From Mesoflavibacter sp. (GTDB lineage Bacteria; Pseudomonadota; Alphaproteobacteria; UBA8366; Aestuariispiraceae), in assembly GCA_017792345.1 (NCBI GenBank), contig CP051228.1, positions 744,001 through 808,000 on the forward strand: 64,000 bases of DNA. Direction: 5' to 3'. Positions 1 to 9,424 of this stretch are shown here, one piece after another. The notes beneath the pieces were generated by a model. That model searched no databases. It saw only the letters and a list, made by a program, of their open reading frames with translations, and was not told the origin of the DNA. The position numbers and the translations under genes were made by a program. Numbering within the stretch: the first letter of the stretch is position 1; each line of letters starts with the position of its first letter.

Positions 1-1616
1 GGACGGGCGATGTCCTGAATACAGGCCTGGCGGGCGACAAGACTGCCCAGCCGGGCCGCGTCGCCCGCGATCCAGGCCCCGACCGGGACGGTAAATCCGC
101 GCTTCGGGGCGAAGGGGTCCGCTTCGGGCAGGCGCTTGTTCAACCACTGGCGCAGCAACCATTTGCCCTTGCCGTCGCGGATCTTCAGGTCGTCCGGCAG
201 TCGGAACGCCGCTTCCGCCACGGCCGGGTCCAGGAAGGGCGTACGCCCTTCAAGCCCATGCGCCATCAGGCAGCGGTCCAGCTTGACCAGCAGGTCGTTC
301 GGCAGCCAATCCTCGCAATCGGTCGCCTGGGCGCTTTGCAGCCGGTTGCGCCCGGCCTGACGGTCCAGGGCCTCGCGCCCGGCGATACTGTCGCGCCAGC
401 CGGTCGGCGTATCGTGCAGCACGCCCAGCCGGTCGAACACGCCCCGGCTGCGGATCGCCTTGCCGCCCAGCCACCAGGGCCGCTGCACCGACCGGTAACG
501 GCCATACCCGGCGAAAAGCTCATCCCCGCCCTCGCCGCACAGCACGACTTTCAGATCCTGGGCGGCGCGTTCCGCCAGGGTCCAGCTGGGCAGGACCGCA
601 TAGTCCGCCGTGGGATCGTCGACCGCGGCGGCGATGCGCGGCAGCAGCCGGAAAAAATCCTCGCGCCCGAAGGTCACTTCCTCATGCTGGGCGCCGACCC
701 GCGCGGCCAGCATACGCGCATGGGCGCGCTCGTCCTGCACGCTGCCATCGTCGAACCCGGCGGTGAAGGCGATGACGGGGGATTCATTCAGTTCCGCCAT
801 CATGCTCAGGATTGCGCTGGAATCGATCCCGCCGGACAGGAACAGGCCGTAGGGAACGTCCGACCGCTGGTGCACACGCACACTGTTGCGGATGGCGGCG
901 TCCAGCCGGTCCAGCGCGTCCTGTTCGGAAATTTTCTCCGGCCCGCCGGTCGGCAGGGCCTGGCGCTGGCGGCGCGCGACGATGCGACCCTGGCGCGCGA
1001 CCAGGGTCTCGCCCGGCAGAACCCGGCGGATACCGGCAATGGGCAGGAAACGGCCGCAGGAAAACTGAAGCTGCAGAAAGATATCCCGCGCCGCCTGATC
1101 CAGTGCCACGTCCAGCAGCCCCGACCGCAGGATGACCCCCGGTTCGGACGCGAAAACCAAACCGGTCGCGGTTTCGGCATAATACAGCGGTTTGATCCCG
1201 AACGGGTCGCGCGCCAGGATCAGGCTGCCGCCCTCCGTCGGGTCGTGAATGGCGATCGCATACATGCCGCGCAATTCGTCCGCGAAAGCATCGCCGCTCT
1301 GACGGTACAAGAACAGGGCCGGTTCGCAATCCGACGCGGTCTGGAACGGCGTGCCGTCCATCCGGGCGCGCAGTTCGATGTAGTTGTAGATCTCGCCATT
1401 CGCGACCAGGGCCGCGCCGCCCGGTTCATAGAGCGGCTGGTCGCCCGTGGTCAGGTCGATGATCGCCAGCCGGGTCTGCAGCAGCGCCGTATCGCCGCCA
1501 TAATGCCGGCCGCTGCCATCCGGTCCGCGATGGCTGAGCGCGTCCATCATCGCGTTCAGCGCCGCCTCCGGCGGGGCCGAACCGTCCCGCGTCATGATTC
1601 CGGCAATTCCGCACAT
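1..1616 (-). CDS. asnB: Asparagine synthase (glutamine-hydrolysing), C-terminus cut by window edge
   Basis: Makes asparagine from aspartate, ATP and glutamine. The protein opens with MCGIAGIM, so Cys2 is the glutaminase nucleophile after Met removal. SHRGPDG at 28-34 and NGEIYNY at 73-79 complete the class II glutamine amidotransferase domain. The synthetase half carries the pyrophosphate-binding motif SGGIDSS near residue 260. About 538 codons are visible; family members have roughly 590-650, so the last part lies outside the window. It starts 3 nt after the glycosyltransferase stop and is the third gene of a leftward run. AsnB paralogues in polysaccharide loci may serve sugar or peptide amidation instead of bulk asparagine supply; that is inference here. 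Confidence 0.9.
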   Translation of the reverse strand, partial: MCGIAGIMTRDGSAPPEAALNAMMDALSHRGPDGSGRHYGGDTALLQTRLAIIDLTTGDQPLYEPGGAALVANGEIYNYIELRARMDGTPFQTASDCEPALFLYRQSGDAFADELRGMYAIAIHDPTEGGSLILARDPFGIKPLYYAETATGLVFASEPGVILRSGLLDVALDQAARDIFLQLQFSCGRFLPIAGIRRVLPGETLVARQGRIVARRQRQALPTGGPEKISEQDALDRLDAAIRNSVRVHQRSDVPYGLFLSGGIDSSAILSMMAELNESPVIAFTAGFDDGSVQDERAHARMLAARVGAQHEEVTFGREDFFRLLPRIAAAVDDPTADYAVLPSWTLAERAAQDLKVVLCGEGGDELFAGYGRYRSVQRPWWLGGKAIRSRGVFDRLGVLHDTPTGWRDSIAGREALDRQAGRNRLQSAQATDCEDWLPNDLLVKLDRCLMAHGLEGRTPFLDPAVAEAAFRLPDDLKIRDGKGKWLLRQWLNKRLPEADPFAPKRGFTVPVGAWIAGDAARLGSLVARQACIQDIAR

Positions 1617-1619
1617 GGC

Positions 1620-2669
1620 TCAGCCGCCGTTCCGCCGGATCGTGTCGAAGAATTCCTGATAGGCGGCGACGACCGGGCCTTCGGAAAAGCGCTCGGCGAA
1701 AATCGCGTGGCCATTGCCCGCCAGATCGACGCCCAGCGCCTTATCCTCGATCAACCGGTCCACCGCCTTGGCCAGCGCGTCGGCGTCATCGATCGGCGCC
1801 AACAGCCCGGACTTGCCGTCTTCGATCAGCTGGGTCGGCCCCTGCGATGCGGCGGCAACGATCGGCACACCCTGCGCCCAGGCTTCCAGAACGATGTTGC
1901 CCAACGGTTCATGCCGGGACGAGCACAGGAAGATATCGGCCGCGGCGAGCAGTGCGGGCGCATCGTCGCGCCAGCCCAGGAAGCGCACGCGCTGGGCAAC
2001 GCCCAACCGCAGCGCCTGATCCTTCAGGGCCGCTTCGTCCTTGCCGTCGCCCGCGATCCACAAATAGGCCTTCGGGACCCGCGCCAGCACTTCCAGCGCC
2101 GTGTCGAAACCCTTGTTCGTATGCAGCCGCCCGAGGCAGAGCATCAGCGGCGCGCCGTCCGGCGTCTCCAAAGCCTTGCGGTCGACCGGCGGCATGCGTC
2201 GGTCGTCGACGAAGTTCGGCAGATACCAGCTTCGGTCCGCGGGCCAGCCTTCGTTCAGCAGGTATTGCCGGATGTCTTCCGTATTGGCGATCAGATGGTC
2301 GCAGCGCTTGTAATTCTTCAGTTTGTAATAGCCGCCCAAACGTCCGACGACGGTCCAGTCGCCTTTCGGTGCAACCCGCGCGGCGCGGTTCATCCAGACA
2401 AGGACGATGTCGGGGTTGAAGTCGCGCGCCAGGTTCTTCAGCGACTTCTTCGTCGTCAGATCGAACTTGCCTGAGAAGGGCAGTTCGGTCACCGGCACCC
2501 CTGCCTCGGTCAGCGCAGCCTTACGTGCGGCGTGATGCCGGATTGCCGCCTGCTGCGGCGTCCCCGCGCGCTGCAGGGCGCAGACCAGCCGGACGAAGAA
2601 CGCTTCCGCGCCGCCTGTCTGGGCGCCGGCCATGACCTGTAGAACCGATTGACCCGCCGTATCGTTCAT
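1620..2669 (-). CDS. Glycosyltransferase family 4 (GT-B fold)
   Basis: A 349-residue glycosyltransferase of the GT4 type, expected to move a sugar from a nucleotide donor onto a surface glycan in the cytoplasm or at the inner membrane. The N-terminus has the acceptor-side loop MAGAQTGGAE (13-22). The C-terminal Rossmann domain has the donor-binding E-x7-E motif in EPLGNIVLEAWAQG near residue 253. The ATG directly follows the TAG of the upstream membrane protein with no gap, and asnB follows after 3 nt, so the three genes are probably translationally coupled. Donor and acceptor sugars cannot be told from sequence. Confidence 0.88.
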   Translation of the reverse strand: MNDTAGQSVLQVMAGAQTGGAEAFFVRLVCALQRAGTPQQAAIRHHAARKAALTEAGVPVTELPFSGKFDLTTKKSLKNLARDFNPDIVLVWMNRAARVAPKGDWTVVGRLGGYYKLKNYKRCDHLIANTEDIRQYLLNEGWPADRSWYLPNFVDDRRMPPVDRKALETPDGAPLMLCLGRLHTNKGFDTALEVLARVPKAYLWIAGDGKDEAALKDQALRLGVAQRVRFLGWRDDAPALLAAADIFLCSSRHEPLGNIVLEAWAQGVPIVAAASQGPTQLIEDGKSGLLAPIDDADALAKAVDRLIEDKALGVDLAGNGHAIFAERFSEGPVVAAYQEFFDTIRRNGG

Positions 2670-4004
2670 CTATCCACGCTTTTCCTCGGCGTCCTGGCGC
2701 GGCCCGGTGTCACCGCGATCGACCTGACTATCGTCGATGTCCCATTCGCCGTCTTCGTCTTCATCGTCGTCATATTCATCGTCGTAATCGTCATCATCGT
2801 CGAAGTGGTAGAGGCCATCGTCCTCCTCTTCCTCCTCCTCGGCCTCGCGGGCGTGGTCGAAGATCGACCCCAGCGACGCGCCACCGGCGGCGACCGGCGC
2901 CGCGCCGGCGATCCCGATCGCGGCGGCTGCCAGGGCGGCGATCCACCAGGGCTGCCAAAGCCCGGGGCCGGACAGCGCCATGGCCAATCCCGACCCGATC
3001 AGCCCCGCCGCGCAGGCGCCGCGCCAGGCCGAACTCTCCCGTGTCACGGCGCGCAGGATCACCGCAATGACCGCGACGATCCCCAGGATCAGTCCGATCC
3101 CGCCGACGCCGATCAACAATTGCAGGGCGACGCTCTGTCCCGGCAGGGCCAGCATTTCCGGCACCGCCGTGCCAGCACCGGTCCCCTGGATCGGCGTACT
3201 GGCCCAAACCGACAGAGCCGCCGGCCAGGCCGACAAATGCGGCTCGATCTGGGCCGGAAGCTCCAGCGCGCCCGACCCGACGAATGTCGCCAAGACCGCC
3301 GGTCCGAAACCAATCGCCAGGACGCAGAAAATCAGGACGATTCGTGCCAGAACCGAAGAGGCCATCGCGATGCCGAACGCCACCAATCCCGCCAGCGCCG
3401 CCCACAGGAAGGACGGATGGTCGGACAGAACGATGGCGATCAGGCCGCCGGCAATCCAGACCAGCGCCTCGCGCCAGGAATACCGGACCTGCAGCATGGC
3501 CGCCATCGGCCAGATCATGACGGTCAGAAAGGCGACCAGCAGCGCGAACAGGCCGGCGCCACCGGGAATTATCCGGCGCAACAGCCCACCGGTCGCCGCT
3601 TCAAAGACGATCAGACCGGCGACCACCGCGACCGTCAGCAGCGCCGGCCAACTTGCCTCTATCCCCGGCCCGCGCTGGGCCAGCAGGATGACGCAGGGCA
3701 GACCGATCAGGACCGCAAGCAACAGCGGCAATGCCGACATGAGCGAAAAGGTCGGGTCGACCGACCAGGCCGCGCTGGCCGCGACATAGACGCCGAAGGC
3801 CAGCAGGGTCCACCCCGCCATCCCCATCCCGCGGGGCAGCAGCGCGGCCGACCGGATCCGCAGCGCCCCTATCGTCAGCGCGCAGACCAAGGCGGCCACC
3901 GCGATTGCCAGTGGATGGATCAACGCCGCCAAGGACACCGCCGCGAGCAGGAGCGCCGCGTCGACGAGACTGTCGGTCAGTTTGGGATTCGCGGGGTCGG
4001 TCAT
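2670..4004 (-). CDS. Multi-spanning O-antigen ligase/polymerase-like membrane protein with acidic tail
   Basis: A 444-residue protein with about ten hydrophobic segments up to residue ~380, in the style of the O-antigen ligase/Wzy polymerase superfamily, which joins or polymerises glycans on the periplasmic face. After the last membrane segment comes an unusual tail: in residues 387-425 about 28 of 39 positions are Asp or Glu. A longer reading frame continues upstream, but the ATG chosen here (MTDPANPKL) leaves 148 bp to the divergent GT2 gene and avoids a non-membrane N-terminal extension. Assignment rests on topology and on its glycosyltransferase neighbours, not on a diagnostic motif. Confidence 0.65.
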   Translation of the reverse strand: MTDPANPKLTDSLVDAALLLAAVSLAALIHPLAIAVAALVCALTIGALRIRSAALLPRGMGMAGWTLLAFGVYVAASAAWSVDPTFSLMSALPLLLAVLIGLPCVILLAQRGPGIEASWPALLTVAVVAGLIVFEAATGGLLRRIIPGGAGLFALLVAFLTVMIWPMAAMLQVRYSWREALVWIAGGLIAIVLSDHPSFLWAALAGLVAFGIAMASSVLARIVLIFCVLAIGFGPAVLATFVGSGALELPAQIEPHLSAWPAALSVWASTPIQGTGAGTAVPEMLALPGQSVALQLLIGVGGIGLILGIVAVIAVILRAVTRESSAWRGACAAGLIGSGLAMALSGPGLWQPWWIAALAAAAIGIAGAAPVAAGGASLGSIFDHAREAEEEEEEDDGLYHFDDDDDYDDEYDDDEDEDGEWDIDDSQVDRGDTGPRQDAEEKRG

Positions 4005-4152
4005 GCCGGTGGCGGCTCGGGAATCCGTTTCGGAAAGTCGATCGTGTATGGATCTTTGTTCGATTGTGCTTACACCAGACTCAGTCGCCGGGCAAATCGT
4101 ACGGGCATTCACGGCTTTCCGCGTTGCGGAATCTTCGATATACGCAGCAGCC

Positions 4153-4941
4153 ATGAGCGAAACCCCGAAAAGCCGCGAAAAGACGCTGTCCTGCCTGGTC
4201 GTTGCCCGCAACGAAGAAGCCATGCTGCCGGACTGTCTGGCGTCGCTGGATTTCGCGGATCAGCTTGTCGTGGTTCTGGACCGGACGACAGACGGATCGA
4301 AGGCCGTCGCCGAGAAGGCCGGCGCCCTGGTCATCGAAGGCGCCTGGGAATCCGAAGGCGCGCGCCGCAATACCGGGATCGACGCCTGCACCGGCGACTG
4401 GATTCTGGAGGTCGACGCCGACGAGCGCGCGACGGCAGAGGTCGCAAGCGAAGTCCGGTCCCATATCCGCAGCGCCAAGAACGGCCTCTATCTGATCCCG
4501 ATCCGCAACGTGATCGACGGGCGGGAAGTCCGTCACGGCTGGGGTGCCTACAATGGGGCGGCCAGCGCGCCACGCCTATTTTCCAAAGGCGACAAGATCT
4601 GGGGGCCGGAACGGGTTCATCCGTCCCTTACGACCGGACCGAAACACGGATCGCTGCGGCACGGGCTGATCCATCTGGTCGACCGGGACATTTCGGACAT
4701 GATCGACCGGATGAACCGCTATACCGATCTCATGGCCCGTGATGCGGTGGAAAAAGGTACAGTGCCCAGCCTCGGCGCGGCGCTGCGCCGGATCGTGTCC
4801 CGGGGTTGGAAATCCTACGTCGCCCGTAAAGGCTACAAGGAAGGCTATTACGGCGTCGCGTTGGCCTTCTTCGCAGCGTCCTACAGCCTGCTGATCCATC
4901 TGAAGGCCCGGGAAATCCAGGACCGCGAAAACCGGTCCTGA
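4153..4941 (+). CDS. Glycosyltransferase family 2, WaaE/KdtX-like
   Basis: A 262-residue GT-A glycosyltransferase resembling the WaaE/KdtX group that adds hexose to the LPS inner core. SCLVVARNEE (13-22) is the nucleotide-binding start, and VDADER (87-92) holds the DxD motif that binds the metal and nucleotide sugar. A short hydrophobic stretch near the C-terminus (GVALAFFAASYSLLIHL) may dock it on the membrane. The frame is open further upstream, but the ATG at 4153 (MSETPKSREK) matches where homology to GT2 begins and clears the divergent promoter. It is followed by an Hsp70-like gene 24 nt downstream on the same strand. Confidence 0.85.
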   Translation: MSETPKSREKTLSCLVVARNEEAMLPDCLASLDFADQLVVVLDRTTDGSKAVAEKAGALVIEGAWESEGARRNTGIDACTGDWILEVDADERATAEVASEVRSHIRSAKNGLYLIPIRNVIDGREVRHGWGAYNGAASAPRLFSKGDKIWGPERVHPSLTTGPKHGSLRHGLIHLVDRDISDMIDRMNRYTDLMARDAVEKGTVPSLGAALRRIVSRGWKSYVARKGYKEGYYGVALAFFAASYSLLIHLKAREIQDRENRS

Positions 4942-4965
4942 CAGCCAGCAACACCGACTGATTGG

Positions 4966-6273
4966 ATGACCCCGATGAGCATCACCGCTTTCGGCATCGA
5001 TTTGGGCACGACGAATACCGTCGTGGTGAAATCCACTTCCGACGGAGCGTTGGACGCCTTGTCGCTGGGCGATGGCGAGGACGCGCGCCGGACGCATCCT
5101 TCCGTCATTGCCTTCGAGCCGACCTATGACCGCGGCCGGATGGAACTGGCGATGGAGACCGGTGCCAAGGCGATTTCCCTGGCGGCGGCCTATCCGGAAG
5201 ACTTCCGCTATGTCCAATCCTTCAAGAGCCATGTCGCCAGCGCCGCCTTCGCCGGCACGACGATCTTCGGGAAGCGGTTCGACCTGTCCGGCATATTCGG
5301 CTGTTTCCTGCGTCGGTCGGGAATCGCGGACGCAATCAACGCCGTCGACGGACCGAAACGCATCGTGGTCGGCCGGCCCGTCGTGTTCTATGGCGACAAG
5401 CCGGACGAGGATCTGGCCCTGTCGCGTTATCGCGACGGGTTCAAGGCGGCGGGTATCGAAGATTTCGACTTCGTGCTGGAGCCCATCGGCGGCGCGTTTT
5501 CCTTCTTCCGGACGGTGCGCAGCAATGTCACGGTCCTGATCGCGGATTTCGGCGGCGGCACGTCGGACTTCGTCATCGTGCGGTTCCGCCTGACCGGATC
5601 GCGGGTCAAGACCGAGGTGCTGTCACATGCCGGGATCGGCATTGCGGGCGATACGTTCGACGCGCGGATCATCGAAAACGCCCTGGTCCGGCATTTTGGC
5701 GCGGACAGCCATTACCGCGAGAACGGCAAACGACTGCCGGTCCCGCGTTCCTATTACTCGGCGCTGGCCCGCTGGCACCAGATGACCCTGCTGCGCGCCC
5801 CAAAGTTTCTGCGGGAGCTGGAAATCATCCAGCGTGCGTCGGAAGCGCCCGAGCAGATCGCCCGTCTGATCTATGCCATCGATCATAACCAGGGGCTGGC
5901 GATCTCCCGGGCGGTTTCGGGCGCCAAGGCGGAACTGTCCGACCGGGACACCGCCGACCTGACCCTGGACCTTGGCGAACTTCAGGTTCGCGAGACGATC
6001 ACCCGCGCCGATTTTGAGAGCTGGATTGCCGACGACGTGGCCCGCATCGCCGAACGCGTGGACGAGACGCTAATCCGGTCCGGGCTGTCCGACGGCGATA
6101 TCGACAAGGTCTTCCTGACCGGCGGAACGTCCTTCGTGCCCGCGATCAACGCCTTGTTCACCGATCGGTTCGGCACGGGCAAGGTCAGCGCCGGGGAACG
6201 GTTCAGCTCCGTCGCCGAAGGGCTGTCCCTGGTCGGACATGAGGATGACATCGCCTATTGGGCGACGGCCTGA
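4966..6273 (+). CDS. Hsp70-like (DnaK/YegD-type) ATPase without substrate-binding domain
   Basis: An actin-fold ATPase of 435 residues related to Hsp70. The phosphate-1 loop GIDLGTTNT (10-18), the phosphate-2 loop DFGGGTSDF (from residue 194) and the adenosine loop LTGGTSFVPA (from 384) are all present. DnaK is about 640 residues; this protein stops at the end of the nucleotide-binding domain, so it has no classical peptide-binding domain or lid, as in YegD. An ATG 9 nt downstream (MSITAFG) is an equally good start. It lies among LPS and polysaccharide genes, directly after a GT2 gene, which hints at an envelope-linked role but does not show one. Confidence 0.85.
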   Translation: MTPMSITAFGIDLGTTNTVVVKSTSDGALDALSLGDGEDARRTHPSVIAFEPTYDRGRMELAMETGAKAISLAAAYPEDFRYVQSFKSHVASAAFAGTTIFGKRFDLSGIFGCFLRRSGIADAINAVDGPKRIVVGRPVVFYGDKPDEDLALSRYRDGFKAAGIEDFDFVLEPIGGAFSFFRTVRSNVTVLIADFGGGTSDFVIVRFRLTGSRVKTEVLSHAGIGIAGDTFDARIIENALVRHFGADSHYRENGKRLPVPRSYYSALARWHQMTLLRAPKFLRELEIIQRASEAPEQIARLIYAIDHNQGLAISRAVSGAKAELSDRDTADLTLDLGELQVRETITRADFESWIADDVARIAERVDETLIRSGLSDGDIDKVFLTGGTSFVPAINALFTDRFGTGKVSAGERFSSVAEGLSLVGHEDDIAYWATA

Positions 6274-6279
6274 ACCCGG

Positions 6280-7239
6280 TCAGCGGGGCGTCCAACCCAT
6301 CAGCGTTTCGACGCCGGTCAGAACGGAATCGACCGTCAGGCTGGTCATCAAAGACCCGACCGTATGCCGGTCATAGCCGGGGAAGCCGATCAATTCCGCC
6401 ATGCTTTCGGGCGTGCGCACCGCAATGGCATTGCGACCGCGCGGGGCATAAAGCGCGTCTTCGGACGGACCGAACAATCCGACCGTCGGCACACCGACGG
6501 CGGCGGCCATATGCATCAGACCCGAATCGTTCCCGACATACAGCGATGCCCGATGCAGAACGGCTGCGGCGGTAAGCAGATCGGCCTTGCCGACCAAATC
6601 GACGCGCCGGCCTTGCGGAATGGCGCGCAAAACGGGATTCGCCTGCGGCCGTTCATTGGGTCCACCGAAAACAGCAACCCGCGCATCCTGCATGGGGCCG
6701 CCCGACCCGGTCAGGGTCTCGATCAGTTCGACAAACCGCTCGGCCGGCCAGATCTTGCCTTGCCAGTTGGCCGTCGGGCCGATCGCCAACAGGGGACCTG
6801 CGGTATCGCCCAGCAGTTTGGCGGCATTCTCGTCATGCGGGGCATTCCACCACAGTTTCGGCAGCGGTGGATTCGCACCGCGCCCAATCATCTGCCCCAG
6901 AAGGTCCACCCGGTGCACCTCGCCGGTCGCCTTCGGCACGGACATCTTCTCGCCCGCGCGGATCAGGCCCAGAATCGCGGACCGGCGCAGGTCGACCGCG
7001 ACGTCCCAGCGGTTCAGCCCGACGGAACGCCACAGCCGCCACCAATGCGCCTTGAACCGGTCTTTGCGGAGGACAATCACCCGTTCCAAGCCCGGCACCG
7101 CGCCGAACAGAGGGGCGGAGGCGGGACCGGCCGCGACGGTGACGCGGATCCCCGGATCCCGGTCGATCAGGTGCGACAGCAGGCCGGTGGACAGGACGGC
7201 GTCGCCGATCCGATTGGACGTGATGAAAAGCAGGCGCAT
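6280..7239 (-). CDS. Glycosyltransferase family 9 (heptosyltransferase-like)
   Basis: A 319-residue GT-B enzyme of the ADP-heptose:LPS heptosyltransferase family, which builds the LPS inner core on the cytoplasmic side of the inner membrane. The N-terminus MRLLFITSNRIGDAVL is typical of the family. The C-terminal donor site has GNDSGLMHMAAAVGVPTVGL at about 232-251, containing the conserved Asp and His of the GT9 signature. The frame extends 23 codons further upstream, but homology begins at the chosen ATG. It converges on the Hsp70-like gene with only 6 nt between stop codons. Heptose is inferred from the family; other sugars are possible. Confidence 0.88.
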   Translation of the reverse strand: MRLLFITSNRIGDAVLSTGLLSHLIDRDPGIRVTVAAGPASAPLFGAVPGLERVIVLRKDRFKAHWWRLWRSVGLNRWDVAVDLRRSAILGLIRAGEKMSVPKATGEVHRVDLLGQMIGRGANPPLPKLWWNAPHDENAAKLLGDTAGPLLAIGPTANWQGKIWPAERFVELIETLTGSGGPMQDARVAVFGGPNERPQANPVLRAIPQGRRVDLVGKADLLTAAAVLHRASLYVGNDSGLMHMAAAVGVPTVGLFGPSEDALYAPRGRNAIAVRTPESMAELIGFPGYDRHTVGSLMTSLTVDSVLTGVETLMGWTPR

Positions 7240-7374
7240 CGTGTGCTGAATTCTTTCGGTACATCTGCCGGGGCGTCGCGGTATACCCTCAGCCCCCCGT
7301 CTTGCCAACCGGCCTGCCGCCCCCTACGTGAGGAGACACGGCCCAGAATCACCAAGCCCAAGGATCAGCCCGCG

Positions 7375-8256
7375 ATGTCCCGTTTCGTCCAGTTCTCAGA
7401 CCGTGGGGTGATCAGCCTGTCCGGCAACGACCGCGTGTCCTTCCTGCAGGGCCTCGTCAGCAACGATGTGACACTGGCCGAATCGGGGCGTCCCGTCTGG
7501 TCGGCGCTGCTGTCGCCGCAGGGGAAATACCGGCACGATTTCTTCATCCTGAAAGACGGCGACCGGTTGCTTCTGGACTGCGAAGGCGGCGACCGGATGA
7601 TGGATCTGGGCCAGACCCTTCGCCGTTATGTTCTGCGCGCCGACGCGAAACTGGATATCGAGCGCGCCTGGTCCGTTTTCGCGGTCTGGGACATGGACCC
7701 TGCCGCCATCGGCCTATCCGAATCAGAAGCCATGGCCCCCTTCGCGGGCGGGCTGGCCTATATCGATCCCCGTCTGCCGGCAATGGGGGTGCGTGTGCTC
7801 GCCCCGGCGGAGACGGCGCGCGCCGCGCTGACCGCGCTGGGCGCGGTGGAGGCCTCCCCGTCCGAGTGGGACGCCCATCGCATTCCGCTGGGCGTGCCGG
7901 ACGGGGCCCGAGACATGCAGCCGGACAAGGCATTGCTGCTGGAAAACGGGTTCGCCGAATTGCACGGCGTCGATTGGAAGAAGGGCTGCTACATGGGCCA
8001 GGAACTGACCGCCCGCACGAAGTACCGCGGTCTGATCAAGAAACGCCTGATGCCCGTCCGGATCGACGGCACCGCGCCGGAGGAAGGAACCCAGGTCCTG
8101 GCGGACGGCAAGGATGCCGGAACCCTCTACAGCGTTGCAGGCTCGGTCGGGCTTGCCCTTCTGCGGGTCGATCCGGTCAAAAGAAAGGCGCCGCTGATGG
8201 CCAGCGGCGCCCGTCTCGAACCGGTCATGCCGGACTGGCTCACCCTTGCGGAGTGA
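7375..8256 (+). CDS. ygfZ: Folate-binding Fe-S cluster maintenance protein YgfZ (GcvT-like)
   Basis: A 293-residue GcvT-like protein. YgfZ/IBA57 proteins bind tetrahydrofolate and help assemble or repair certain [4Fe-4S] enzymes. The diagnostic motif KGCYMGQE is present at 203-210 with the conserved Cys at 205. N-terminal FLQGLVSNDV is also typical. A much longer in-frame ORF exists upstream, but that part is the antisense image of the GT9 gene; the chosen ATG (MSRFVQF) gives a normal family length. The gene is divergent from GT9 with a 135-bp promoter gap and converges on malate dehydrogenase. Confidence 0.92.
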   Translation: MSRFVQFSDRGVISLSGNDRVSFLQGLVSNDVTLAESGRPVWSALLSPQGKYRHDFFILKDGDRLLLDCEGGDRMMDLGQTLRRYVLRADAKLDIERAWSVFAVWDMDPAAIGLSESEAMAPFAGGLAYIDPRLPAMGVRVLAPAETARAALTALGAVEASPSEWDAHRIPLGVPDGARDMQPDKALLLENGFAELHGVDWKKGCYMGQELTARTKYRGLIKKRLMPVRIDGTAPEEGTQVLADGKDAGTLYSVAGSVGLALLRVDPVKRKAPLMASGARLEPVMPDWLTLAE

Positions 8257-8277
8257 ACCGGTCCGAAACCGGATGTC

Positions 8278-9294
<1,017 letters not shown>

Positions 9295-9424
9295 TTACTG
9301 ACCCGCCGCCGCCGACGGGCGGGGCGGGCGCCGAAATGCTTCCGAAAAATCTCGTGAGGTTCTGTAGCGGATGGCTTTTCGCAGTGCAAGAAGCCTGCGG
9401 GGCTACGTCGCGCCCCGCATGCCG

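Noticed and set aside
258-2474. Long plus-strand open frame (738 codons) across the asparagine synthase and GT4 genes
   Set aside because: It is an antisense image of two well-supported genes in high-GC DNA, with Gln/Arg/His-rich sequence, no domain and no sensible start.
2649-4742. Plus-strand frame of 697 codons opposite the ligase/polymerase-like gene
   Set aside because: Arg/Gln/Asp-rich non-protein-like translation that also runs out of frame through the true GT2 gene.
8258-8272. Hairpin CCGGT-CCGAA-ACCGG between the convergent ygfZ and mdh genes
   Set aside because: Only five pairs and no T-run; too weak to call a terminator.
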